This document shows, piece by piece, positions 32,148 to 39,429 of a stretch of DNA of 64,000 bases. Numbering within the stretch: position 1 is the first letter of the stretch; each line of letters opens with the position of its first letter. The notes under the pieces were generated by a model that had not been told where the DNA came from, did not search any database, and saw only the letters and a program-made list of their open reading frames with translations. The translations under genes and the position numbers were made by a program. The stretch is from Streptomyces fumanus (GTDB lineage Bacteria > Actinomycetota > Actinomycetes > Streptomycetales > Streptomycetaceae). Where the stretch lies: contig NZ_BNBI01000013.1 in assembly GCF_014655295.1 (NCBI RefSeq), positions 124,001-188,000 on the forward strand, given 5' to 3'.

Positions 32148-32186
32148 GGCGTAGTCAGTTCCCGTCGCACGGATCGAGGAGCAGCC

Positions 32187-33275
32187 ATGGAGTACAGGCG
32201 ACTGGGCGCGTCCGGACTGAAGGTCCCCGCGCTGAGCTTCGGCGCCGGCACCTTCGGCGGACAGGGCCCGCTGTTCGGCGCCTGGGGCACCACCGACGTA
32301 CGCGAGGCCCGCCGTCTGGTGGACATCTGCCTGGACGCCGGGATCACCCTGTTCGACACCGCCGACGTGTACTCCGGCGGCGCGTCCGAGGAGGTGCTGG
32401 GCGAGGCCCTCAAGGGCCGCCGGGACCGGGCGCTCATCTCCACCAAGGCCGGGCTGCCGACGGGTGACGGACCGGGCGACGCGGGCACCTCCCGGGCCCG
32501 GCTGATCGCCGCGTGCGAGGCGGCGCTGCGCCGGCTCGGCACCGATCACATCGACCTGTTCCAGTTGCACGCCTTCGACGCCGGCACCCCCGTCGAGGAG
32601 GTGCTGTCCGCCCTGGACGACCTGGTCCGCGCCGGGAAGGTCCGCTACCTCGGCATCTCCAACTTCTCCGGCTGGCAGGCGATGAAGTCCCTCGCCCTCG
32701 CGGAGAAGCACGGCCGCGCCCGCTATGTGGCGCACCAGGTGTACTACTCCCTGGTCGGCCGGGACTACGAGTGGGAGCTGCTGCCCCTCGGGCTCGACCA
32801 GGGCCTCGGCGCCCTGGTGTGGAGCCCGCTCGGCTGGGGCCGGCTCACCGGCCGGATCGGCCGCGGCCGGCCCGTACCGGCGGGCAGCCGGCTGCACCGG
32901 ACCGCCGACTACGGGCCGCCGGTCGAGGACGAGCACCTCTACCGGGTGGTGGACGCACTGGAGGAGACCGCGCGGGAGACCGGCCGGGCGGTGCCGCAGA
33001 TCGCCCTCAACTGGCTGCTCCAGCGGCCCACCGTCTCCTCCGTCATCATCGGCGCCCGCAACGAGGAGCAGCTCCGGCAGAACCTGGGCGCGGTCGGCTG
33101 GTCGCTCACCGGGGAGCAGATGGCCCGGCTCGACGCGGCGAGCGCCCGGACGGCGCCCTACCCGTACTTCCCGTACCAGCGGCAGGAGGGCTTCGCCCGG
33201 CTGAACCCACCGGTGGTCGGTGCCGCCTGCCCCGGGGACGCGGCGGGGACGCCGGTCCCCGTGCGTACGTCGTGA
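32187..33275 (+). CDS. aldo/keto reductase
   Basis: The 362-residue AKR barrel keeps the catalytic tetrad: D and Y in FDTADVYSGG, K in ISTKAG and H in FQLHAFD. The C-terminal SSVIIGARNEEQLRQN binds the NADPH phosphate. It resembles the YajO/YghZ group (a longer AKR). GAGGAG precedes the ATG. Regulation by the divergent TetR via two matching operators is likely, consistent with a detoxification role against a carbonyl compound that I cannot name. Confidence 0.9.
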   Translation: MEYRRLGASGLKVPALSFGAGTFGGQGPLFGAWGTTDVREARRLVDICLDAGITLFDTADVYSGGASEEVLGEALKGRRDRALISTKAGLPTGDGPGDAGTSRARLIAACEAALRRLGTDHIDLFQLHAFDAGTPVEEVLSALDDLVRAGKVRYLGISNFSGWQAMKSLALAEKHGRARYVAHQVYYSLVGRDYEWELLPLGLDQGLGALVWSPLGWGRLTGRIGRGRPVPAGSRLHRTADYGPPVEDEHLYRVVDALEETARETGRAVPQIALNWLLQRPTVSSVIIGARNEEQLRQNLGAVGWSLTGEQMARLDAASARTAPYPYFPYQRQEGFARLNPPVVGAACPGDAAGTPVPVRTS

Positions 33276-33693
33276 CGACGGACCGCATCCGGCTTCACTC
33301 GTGTGGGGGCGGGGACGGCGCGGCTCCCCTGGACGCCGTCCCCACCCCGAGCCGTCCTCGCCGTCCACCCCGGAACGCGCGGGAGTGCGCCCCGGGCTCG
33401 AACGGGACGGCGAGAACGGATGGCCGGAGCTGCGTCGGCGGCGAAGCGGCTCCGACCCGCTCACAGCGGTCGGTACTGTCACGACCCGGGGGCTGGGGGT
33501 CACGAGGCGCGGGGCGGCACGCCGTTGCCGGCCGCGCCCGCGAAAGCGCCTCTCCGACACACAGCATAGGCCCAACCGGGCCCCGACCGGCAGTCCATCC
33601 TGCCCGAACTGCCTCTCCGCCCCGGCCTGTTCGATGCCCGTGCCGCCGAACGAGCCGTCCGTACCGGCCCGTTCGGCCGGCCCGCCGGGTCGG
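33276..33693. other. 418-nt gap with no convincing gene
   Basis: Short open frames exist on both strands (for example 33295-33567 minus) but none has a ribosome site, family resemblance or convincing codon bias. TATGCT on the minus strand near 33565 is a -10-like element with no gene to serve. I see no hairpin of note. Confidence 0.5.
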
Positions 33694-34452
33694 TCAGCCG
33701 AGCTTCATCACGTAGTGCGCGTGGTGCAGTTCGTCGCCGCGGAACTCGCCGAAGGCCCAGAAGCCCAGGTCGTCCAGGTAGTCGATGCGGTCCCCGTCGA
33801 TCCAGTAGCGGCCCTGGTAGGCGTGCGGGCGGCCGCCTCGGGTCTCGTCGTAGCGGCCGTCGGCGGTGAGTTCCTGGTGGAGGAAGTCCGTACGGTCGAT
33901 CCAGACGCCGACCCGGGGATCGCCGGTCAGGTCCTGGGCGGCGGGGATGCCGGGCTCGGGGGCGCGGTCCCGGCCCGGGGCGTCCGCGCCCGCCCACAGC
34001 ACGGGCCGGCCGGCCGCGACCAGCGCCCGTACCCGCTCCGGGCGGGTGAACAGGGTGGCCAGCGCGCCCGGCACGTCCGGGGCGAGGGCGTCGGGCAGCA
34101 CGAGCAGGTCGGCCGCGTTGCCGGGGGTCAGCGTCGCCACGTACTGGCCGCGCCGGCCCCGGCCGCCGGTCAGCGCGACGGCGTCCACGACCGCCGGGAC
34201 GACGGTCGTCCCGGTGCAGTCGACGACGATCGCGCCGTCGTCCTGCGCCGCGGTCACCAGGCCGGGGCCGACCCCGACGATCACGGAACCGACCAGCAGC
34301 ACATCGGCGCCGGTCAGTGTGCCGATGAGGGGGTCCATGGTGAGGACCCGGGCGTTGGTGAACAGGACGGGGCGCCCGGCGTGTCCGGGGGAGGTGATCT
34401 CCTCGAAGGCCGCCGCGTTCCACTGCGCGTCGTCCGTCACGGGTGCGGTCAT
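33694..34452 (-). CDS. barrel-less amidohydrolase sandwich domain fused to Atu4866 domain
   Basis: The 252-residue protein has two parts. Residues about 25-165 read like the composite beta-sandwich of cytosine-deaminase-type amidohydrolases: LFTNARVLTMDP, VIVGVGPGL, TVVPAVVDAV, then ATLTPGNAADLLVLP and VRALVAAGRPVLWAG. The whole catalytic barrel that normally sits between the two halves is missing: the HxH metal motif after the PGxxDxH position is gone, leaving about a dozen residues. Residues about 175-252 (RVGVWIDRTDFLHQELTADG to HYVMKLG) form an Atu4866-type barrel of unknown function. AAGGAG precedes the ATG. It cannot be a hydrolase by itself; a binding role is a guess. Confidence 0.7.
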   Translation of the reverse strand: MTAPVTDDAQWNAAAFEEITSPGHAGRPVLFTNARVLTMDPLIGTLTGADVLLVGSVIVGVGPGLVTAAQDDGAIVVDCTGTTVVPAVVDAVALTGGRGRRGQYVATLTPGNAADLLVLPDALAPDVPGALATLFTRPERVRALVAAGRPVLWAGADAPGRDRAPEPGIPAAQDLTGDPRVGVWIDRTDFLHQELTADGRYDETRGGRPHAYQGRYWIDGDRIDYLDDLGFWAFGEFRGDELHHAHYVMKLG

Positions 34453-34602
34453 CGTTGGCTCCTTCACATCATCCGCAGCTCCGATCGGCTGCCGGTCCCC
34501 ACCCTCGCCGCGCGCCGCCAATGCAACCAGGCCGGGCATCACCTGGGTGTCCGGCACCCAGGCTCCCCCGGGCGCGGGTGTCGCCGCCGGGCTGCTGACG
34601 GG

Positions 34603-35664
34603 TCAGGGCAGCCGGTAGTCGGGGCCCAGTGCCGCCCCCTCGCGCGGACGGGCCCGGTCGTATCCCCGGGCGTCGCACTGCAGGCCGCCCACCACACAGT
34701 GCTCGACGAGGGCCTTCAGGGTCGGCTCGTGCCACGCGTTGAAGAAGGCGTAGTGGAACGAGTATCCGCGCCCGCCGGCCAGCCTGACCCGGGACATGTC
34801 ACCGTCGACCGGCCAGGCCATCCCGAACTCGAGCATCGGCAGGGCCACGGGGTGACTCGCCGGGCAGACCCCGGCGCCGGTGCCCGGTGCGACGACGGGG
34901 TAGGCCATGTGACTCTGGTGGTCGGGGGTGTCGAGGTACCGCCCGTCCCAGCAACTCGGCGCCCGCACACGGAGGGTGAGCTGCGTACCGGCCGGGCAGG
35001 TCCGGGGGATGTCGACGTTGTGGGAGCTGTCGCCGCACTCCCACCCCGCGACCCAGCCCCCGTGGCCGCGGAAGTCCTCGGCGCTCTGCAGCGGGCTGCC
35101 GACGACGAAGCGCAGCCCCTTGGGGAAGGGCCGGACGCTGGTGTAGTCGGTGACGCCCGCCTTGTAGGAGAGGGCCTGGGGGCCGGCCGGCAGGATCTTC
35201 TCGTCGCCGTCGTAGAGGGAGGGCATCCAGTACGCCGAGGAATCGCCCGGTGTCCGGCAGGTGGTGGCGCCGCCGTACAGCGACGCCGTGGTGCTGTGCG
35301 CGTCGGTCGACGTGTTGCCCAGGAAGGTGTGGTCGCGGGAGCTGCCGGGCTGTGCCGGGTAGGTGACCGGGTCGTCCGGGGCGGTGTGCGAGACCGCGCA
35401 GTTGGCCTGGAACTCGTGGAACCGGCGGGGGGCCGGTTCCCGGCCGGACGGGGTCACGCCCGTCACCGGCGGGACGACCGGGATGTATCCGTCCCCGTCC
35501 GGGTCGTCACCGGAGGGCACCGCGGCGGCCGTCATGGTGTGCCCGGCGGGCCCGTCCCCGGTGGACCGGCCGGTGGCGGCCGTGATCGTCCCGACGCCGA
35601 ACACCATGGTCACGAGGGCGATGCAGACCAGTAACGCGGAGAAGGCTCTGGACCGTCGTTCCAT
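34603..35664 (-). CDS. secreted DUF1996 protein
   Basis: The 353-residue protein has an N-terminal signal (MERRSRAFSALLVCIALVTM), then a DUF1996 domain: FHEFQANCAVSHTAPDDP, DHTFLGNTSTDAHST, the AYWMPSLYDG block, and a C-terminal SCWDGRYLDTPDHQSHMAYP with AFFNAWHEPTL. Multiple His/Asp/Cys residues suggest metal binding or disulfides. DUF1996 occurs in secreted fungal and actinobacterial proteins, sometimes next to carbohydrate-binding modules. No such module is attached here. GGGAGG precedes the ATG. A LacI-type operator (35733-35747) lies upstream, which supports a polysaccharide-linked role. Confidence 0.85.
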   Translation of the reverse strand: MERRSRAFSALLVCIALVTMVFGVGTITAATGRSTGDGPAGHTMTAAAVPSGDDPDGDGYIPVVPPVTGVTPSGREPAPRRFHEFQANCAVSHTAPDDPVTYPAQPGSSRDHTFLGNTSTDAHSTTASLYGGATTCRTPGDSSAYWMPSLYDGDEKILPAGPQALSYKAGVTDYTSVRPFPKGLRFVVGSPLQSAEDFRGHGGWVAGWECGDSSHNVDIPRTCPAGTQLTLRVRAPSCWDGRYLDTPDHQSHMAYPVVAPGTGAGVCPASHPVALPMLEFGMAWPVDGDMSRVRLAGGRGYSFHYAFFNAWHEPTLKALVEHCVVGGLQCDARGYDRARPREGAALGPDYRLP

Positions 35665-35732
35665 GGCGGCCTCCCGTTGGCACAGCGAAGGAGAGGAACG
35701 ACGCCGGCGGCGCGCCGGGCGTGCGGAGCAGC

Positions 35733-35747
35733 GGAGAGCGCTTTTCC
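35733..35747. promoter_or_regulatory. LacI-type AGCGCT operator
   Basis: GGAGAGCGCTTTTCC is a dyad around AGCGCT with paired GGA/TCC ends and resembles Streptomyces CebR/LacI-type operators. It lies about 70 nt upstream of the DUF1996 ATG, on the side where its promoter should be, and 53 nt before the next plus-strand gene. Confidence 0.5.
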
Positions 35748-35799
35748 AAGGAGCCTGACGGCCGGGCGTGGACCTGTCAACGCCTCCCCCCTGCAGACC

Positions 35800-36168
35800 G
35801 TGCTCGACCGGCACGGTCTGGCCTTCCTGCACTCCGTCACCCTCCGGCCGGTCGCCGTCGCCGGGGCACCCGTCGCACGCGAGGCGCTGGTCGCCGACGT
35901 GTGCCACTCCCTCAAGACGGACGCGGCGGAGGTGGAGGGCGGGGTCGGCGAACTGATCGCCAAGGGTCTCGTCACCGAGGACGGGTCCGGTGCGGTGCGG
36001 ATGACCGGCCCCGGGCGGGAGCTGTACGACCGGATCACGGCCGAGACCGGTGAGGTGTCCGCGCGTCTGTACGCCGGTGTCCCGGCGGCGGACCTGGCGG
36101 TGGCCGGGCGGGTCCTGGCGCTGGTCACCGAGCGGGCCGACGCCGAGCCGGCCGCGCCGGCGGGCTGA
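35800..36168 (+). CDS. small winged-helix-like protein, start uncertain
   Basis: At least 122 residues are coding: LDRHGLAFLHSVTLRP, REALVADVCHSLKTDAAEVE and GELIAKGLVTEDGSGAVRMT look like a compact MarR-like winged helix. The start is a problem. AAGGAG at 35748 points to a GTG at 35768, but that GTG is one base out of frame; the frames would join if the C6 run at 35787-35792 were C7. A GTG at 35800, given here, is in frame but has no ribosome site. Either a frameshift (real or sequencing) or an unusual start is involved. Function unknown. Confidence 0.55.
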   Translation: MLDRHGLAFLHSVTLRPVAVAGAPVAREALVADVCHSLKTDAAEVEGGVGELIAKGLVTEDGSGAVRMTGPGRELYDRITAETGEVSARLYAGVPAADLAVAGRVLALVTERADAEPAAPAG

Positions 36169-36229
36169 GCCGGGGCCGGTGGAATGCGCGGGCCCCCCGG
36201 GTGGTTGTGGGGGCCGAAGGAGGTCCCGC

Positions 36230-36622
36230 GTGAACACGACGTACTACGACCACGGAGCCCCCGCCGAGCGCTGGGAGCGGGCGCGGATGTTCTTCGACGC
36301 GAAGGACTACGCGGCCGCGGCACGCGTGCTGGAGGGGCTGGTCGCGGAAGTGCCCGAGCAGACCGGGCCCCGGCTGCTGCTGGCCCGCGCCTACTACCAC
36401 TCGGCCCAACTGGGGCGTGCGGAGGGTGAGTTGCGGGTCATCGTGGAGCGTGACCCGGTGGAGCACTACGCCCGGCTGATGCTGGGCCGCACGCTGGAGC
36501 GGCAGGGGCGCGGCGAGGAGGCCGAGACCCATCTGCGGATCGCCGCCGCCCTCGCGGGCGATGTGGCGGAGCTCCCGGCGACGGGGTCCGCGCCGCCGGC
36601 CCCCGCACCGGCGGGCCCGTGA
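36230..36622 (+). CDS. small tetratricopeptide-repeat protein
   Basis: The 130-residue protein is built of about three TPR-like helix pairs: WERARMFFDAKDYAAAARVL, PRLLLARAYYHSAQLGRAEG and YARLMLGRTLERQGRGEEAE, ending in a Pro/Ala tail. GAAGGAGG sits before the GTG at 36230, so the start is secure. TPR proteins mediate protein contacts, but no partner is obvious. The peptide deformylase gene begins 12 nt downstream and is probably cotranscribed. Confidence 0.85.
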   Translation: MNTTYYDHGAPAERWERARMFFDAKDYAAAARVLEGLVAEVPEQTGPRLLLARAYYHSAQLGRAEGELRVIVERDPVEHYARLMLGRTLERQGRGEEAETHLRIAAALAGDVAELPATGSAPPAPAPAGP

Positions 36623-36634
36623 CATCCTGGCCCG

Positions 36635-37279
36635 ATGGGAACTCCTGCTGAACGCGCCCCTCTTGCCGAGCGGGTCGAGGAACTGCTGTCCGTCGAGGGC
36701 CCGTTGCCGATCGTCGCGGCCGGTGATCCGGTGCTGCGGCGCGGGACTGAGCCGTTCGACGGGCAGTTGGAGCCCGCGCTGCTGGCCCGGTTCGTCGAGG
36801 CGCTGCGGATCACCATGCACGCGGCGCCCGGGGTCGGGCTGGCGGCCCCCCAGGTGGGGATCGCGCTGCGGATCGCGGTGATCGAGGACCCGGCGCCCGT
36901 ACCGGAGGAGGTACGGGTGGCGCGGGGGCGGGTGCCGCAGCCGTTCCGGGTGCTGGTCAATCCGGCGTATGAGCCGGTCGGCGAGGACCGGGCCGCGTTC
37001 TTCGAGGGGTGCCTGAGCGTGCCGGGCTGGCAGGCGGTGGTGGCGCGGCCCGCGTCCGTGCGGCTGACCGGGGCGGACGAGCGGGGCCGGCCGCTGGACG
37101 AGGTGGTCACCGGCTGGCCCGCGCGGATCGTGCAGCACGAGACGGACCACCTCGACGGCACGCTCTACCTGGACCGGGCGGAGCCGCGGTCGCTGTCGTC
37201 CAACGCGGCGATGGCCGAGTACTGGAACGCGCCCACCCCGCACGAGGCGGCGGCGGCCCTGGGCTTCGAGCTGCCCTAG
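36635..37279 (+). CDS. def: peptide deformylase
   Basis: A 214-residue deformylase with all three family motifs: GVGLAAPQVG, EGCLSVPG (metal cysteine) and QHETDHLDG (metal histidines and catalytic glutamate). It removes the formyl group from nascent proteins. It carries extra N-terminal residues (MGTPAERAPLAERVEELLSV) compared with the short Gram-negative form. Streptomyces genomes encode several def genes; this one lies 12 nt after the TPR gene and not beside fmt, so it is likely an accessory copy. Confidence 0.93.
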   Translation: MGTPAERAPLAERVEELLSVEGPLPIVAAGDPVLRRGTEPFDGQLEPALLARFVEALRITMHAAPGVGLAAPQVGIALRIAVIEDPAPVPEEVRVARGRVPQPFRVLVNPAYEPVGEDRAAFFEGCLSVPGWQAVVARPASVRLTGADERGRPLDEVVTGWPARIVQHETDHLDGTLYLDRAEPRSLSSNAAMAEYWNAPTPHEAAAALGFELP

Positions 37280-37310
37280 CCGCCGCCCCCGTCCCCCGTC
37301 CCGGCGGCGG
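37280..37310. terminator. possible terminator between def and the oxidoreductase gene
   Basis: CCGCCGCC (37280-37287) and GGCGGCGG (37303-37310) form a perfect 8-bp stem right after the def stop, with a 15-nt C-rich loop. It would serve both convergent genes. Confidence 0.45.
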
Positions 37311-37331
37311 AAGCGGCCCGTGCCGGGCGGG

Positions 37332-38765
37332 TCAGTTGTCCCGGTACGCCTCCAGCAGGCGGAGCCAGACCTCGCTGATCGTCGGGTAGGACGGCACCGC
37401 GTGCCACAGGCGGTCGACGGGGACCTGGCCGACGACGGCGACGGTCGCGGAGTGGATCAGCTCGCCGACGCCGGGGCCGACGAAGGTGACCCCGCGGACG
37501 ATCTCGTCCTCCAGGCCGACGACCATGCGGGCGCGCCCCTTGTAGCCGTCGCGGTAGAGGCCCGCTCCGGCCACCGTCGACAGGTCCACGTCGACGGCGC
37601 GGACCCGGTGCCCGGCCTGTTCGGCCTCGGCCAGGGAGAGGCCCACCGAGGCGGCCTCGGGGTCGGTGAAGACCACCTGGGGGACGGCGGCGTGGTCGGC
37701 GGTGGCGGCGTGCGCGCCCCACGGGCCGGACTCCAGGCCGGTGTCGCCGGCGGCGCGGGCGGCGATCGCGGCGCCCGCGATCCGCGCCTGGTACTTGCCC
37801 TGGTGGGTGAGGAGGGCGCGGTGGTTGACGTCGCCGACGGCGTACAGCCAGTCGTGGCCGGTGACGCGGAGGCTGTCGTCGGTCCGCAGCCAGGAGCCCG
37901 GCTCCAGGCCGACGGTGTCCAGGCCGAGGTCGTCGGTGCGCGGGGCGCGGCCGGTGGCGAAGAGGATCTCGTCGGCCTCGATCCGGTCGCCGGTGTCGGT
38001 GACGGCGACGACGGTGCCGTGCTCGCGGGTGACGGAGGCGACGGAGGTGCCGGTGCGGATGTCGGCGCCGGCCTCGGTGAGGGCCTCGGCGACCAGTTCG
38101 CCGGCGAACGGCTCCATGCGGTTGAGCAGGCCCTTGCCGCGGACCAGGAGGGTGACCCGGGAGCCGAGGGCCCCCCAGGCGGTGGCCATCTCCACGGCGA
38201 CCACCCCGCCGCCGACCACGATCAGCCGGCCCGGGACGCTCTTGGCGCTGGTGGCCTCCCTGCTCGTCCACGGGCGCACGTCGGCGAGGCCCGGCAGGCC
38301 GGGCAGCGCGGCGCGGGTGCCGGTGCACACGGCGACCGCGTGCCGGGCGGTCAGGACGCGGCGGGTGCCGTCGGCCCCGGTGACCTCCACGGTGCGCTCA
38401 CCGGCCAGCCTGCCCTGCCCGCGGTAGAGGTCGGCGCCGATGGACTCCACCCACTGGACCTGGCCGTCGTCCTTCCAGTCGGAGGTGTAGTAGTCGCGGT
38501 GGGCGAGGACCGCCGCGGCGTCGAGGGGGCCCTGGACCGCGCGGCTCAGCCCGGGGGTGCGGCGGGCGTCGGCCCGGGCGATGACCGGGCGCAGCAGTGC
38601 CTTGCTGGGCATGCACGCCCAGTACGAGCATTCGCCGCCGACCAGTTCGCTCTCCACGATCGCGGTGGTCAGGCCGGCCGCGCGGGTCCGGTCGGCGACG
38701 TTCTCGCCGACCGGGCCCGCGCCGATCACCACGACGTCGTACGGGAGGGTTTCGGTTTCCGTCAT
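37332..38765 (-). CDS. pyridine nucleotide-disulfide oxidoreductase (LPD/mercuric reductase-like)
   Basis: The 477-residue flavoprotein has VVVIGAGPVGENVADRT (FAD), the redox disulfide GGECSYWACMPSKALL (C-x4-C), VVGGGVVAVEMA (NAD(P)), LYAVGDVNHRALL, and the C-terminal dimer interface HAVPSYPTISEVW with the His-Glu acid/base pair. The partner substrate is not evident: no lipoyl or mer genes are near. It is divergent from the thioredoxin gene, which carries a SigR-type promoter, so a thiol-redox role is attractive but inferred. Confidence 0.88.
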   Translation of the reverse strand: MTETETLPYDVVVIGAGPVGENVADRTRAAGLTTAIVESELVGGECSYWACMPSKALLRPVIARADARRTPGLSRAVQGPLDAAAVLAHRDYYTSDWKDDGQVQWVESIGADLYRGQGRLAGERTVEVTGADGTRRVLTARHAVAVCTGTRAALPGLPGLADVRPWTSREATSAKSVPGRLIVVGGGVVAVEMATAWGALGSRVTLLVRGKGLLNRMEPFAGELVAEALTEAGADIRTGTSVASVTREHGTVVAVTDTGDRIEADEILFATGRAPRTDDLGLDTVGLEPGSWLRTDDSLRVTGHDWLYAVGDVNHRALLTHQGKYQARIAGAAIAARAAGDTGLESGPWGAHAATADHAAVPQVVFTDPEAASVGLSLAEAEQAGHRVRAVDVDLSTVAGAGLYRDGYKGRARMVVGLEDEIVRGVTFVGPGVGELIHSATVAVVGQVPVDRLWHAVPSYPTISEVWLRLLEAYRDN

Positions 38766-38838
38766 GGGGTCAGTCTGGTGGGTGGTGTGCGGCACCCGCC
38801 ACAGGGGTACGCGCGCGGAACAGCCCGGGTACACCCGC

Positions 38839-38864
38839 GGAATACCCGCCCGGTCGGCCGTGTT
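38839..38864 (+). promoter_or_regulatory. SigR-type promoter of the thioredoxin gene
   Basis: GGAAT (38839-38843), exactly 18 nt, then GTT (38862-38864) matches the consensus GGAAT-N18-GTT of SigR, the thiol-oxidative-stress sigma factor of Streptomyces. The expected start of transcription is about 40 nt upstream of the thioredoxin ATG. Confidence 0.8.
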
Positions 38865-38908
38865 GTGCGGACGGCTCTCCCCCGACATCAGGAAGCAGGG
38901 ATCACCCC

Positions 38909-39313
38909 ATGAGCAGCACCGTTGAGCTCACCAAGGAGAACTTCGACCAGACGGTCACGGACAACGAGTTCGTCCTGATCGACTTCTGGGCGGAGTGGTG
39001 CGGTCCGTGCCGACAGTTCGCGCCGGTCTACGAGAAGGCGGCGGAGGCCAACCCCGACCTGGTGTTCGGCAAGGTGGACACGGAGGCGCAGCCCGAGCTG
39101 GCCGCGGCCTTCGGCATCCAGTCGATCCCCACGCTGATGATCGTGCGGGACCAGGTGGCCGTGTTCGCCCAGCCGGGCGCGCTGCCGGAGGCCGCGCTGA
39201 CGGACGTCATCGGACAGGCCCGGAAGCTGGACATGGACGAGGTGCGCAAGCAGATCGCCGAGCAGCAGACCCAGCAGCCCCAGCAGGACGACGCCGGTCA
39301 GGCCGCGCAGTAA
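38909..39313 (+). CDS. trxC: thioredoxin (TrxC-like)
   Basis: The 134-residue protein has the thioredoxin fold with the active site WCGPC at residues 30-34 and the cis-proline in QSIPTLMI. A Gln-rich C-terminal tail of about 20 residues (EQQTQQPQQDDAGQAAQ) extends it beyond the usual 110. It would reduce protein disulfides using a thioredoxin reductase encoded elsewhere. The SigR-type promoter upstream matches what is known for S. coelicolor trxC. Tandem 22-bp repeats and a terminator follow. Confidence 0.92.
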   Translation: MSSTVELTKENFDQTVTDNEFVLIDFWAEWCGPCRQFAPVYEKAAEANPDLVFGKVDTEAQPELAAAFGIQSIPTLMIVRDQVAVFAQPGALPEAALTDVIGQARKLDMDEVRKQIAEQQTQQPQQDDAGQAAQ

Positions 39314-39375
39314 CCGGTACGCGACCGCGCGGTGACCGGTAGCCGACCGCGCGGTGACCGGTACGCGGCCGGCGG
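39313..39375. repeat. 22-bp tandem repeat after the thioredoxin gene
   Basis: ACCGGTACGCGACCGCGCGG-TG at 39313-39334 recurs with two changes at 39335-39356 and partly at 39357-39375. It begins in the stop codon of the thioredoxin gene. Confidence 0.6.
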
Positions 39376-39398
39376 GGCCGCACGAGTGAGAGCGGTGG

Positions 39399-39429
39399 GC
39401 CCGGTCCCGGCACTGTGCCGGGGCCGGGC
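39399..39429. terminator. bidirectional terminator
   Basis: GCCCGGTCCCGGCA (39399-39412) pairs with TGCCGGGGCCGGGC (39416-39429), a 14-bp stem with one T-G pair and a 3-nt loop. It separates the convergent thioredoxin and LacI genes. Confidence 0.8.

Noticed and set aside
33295..33567. Small genes in the 33.3-33.6 kb gap
   Set aside because: Open frames on both strands lack ribosome sites and family resemblance; I could not choose between them.
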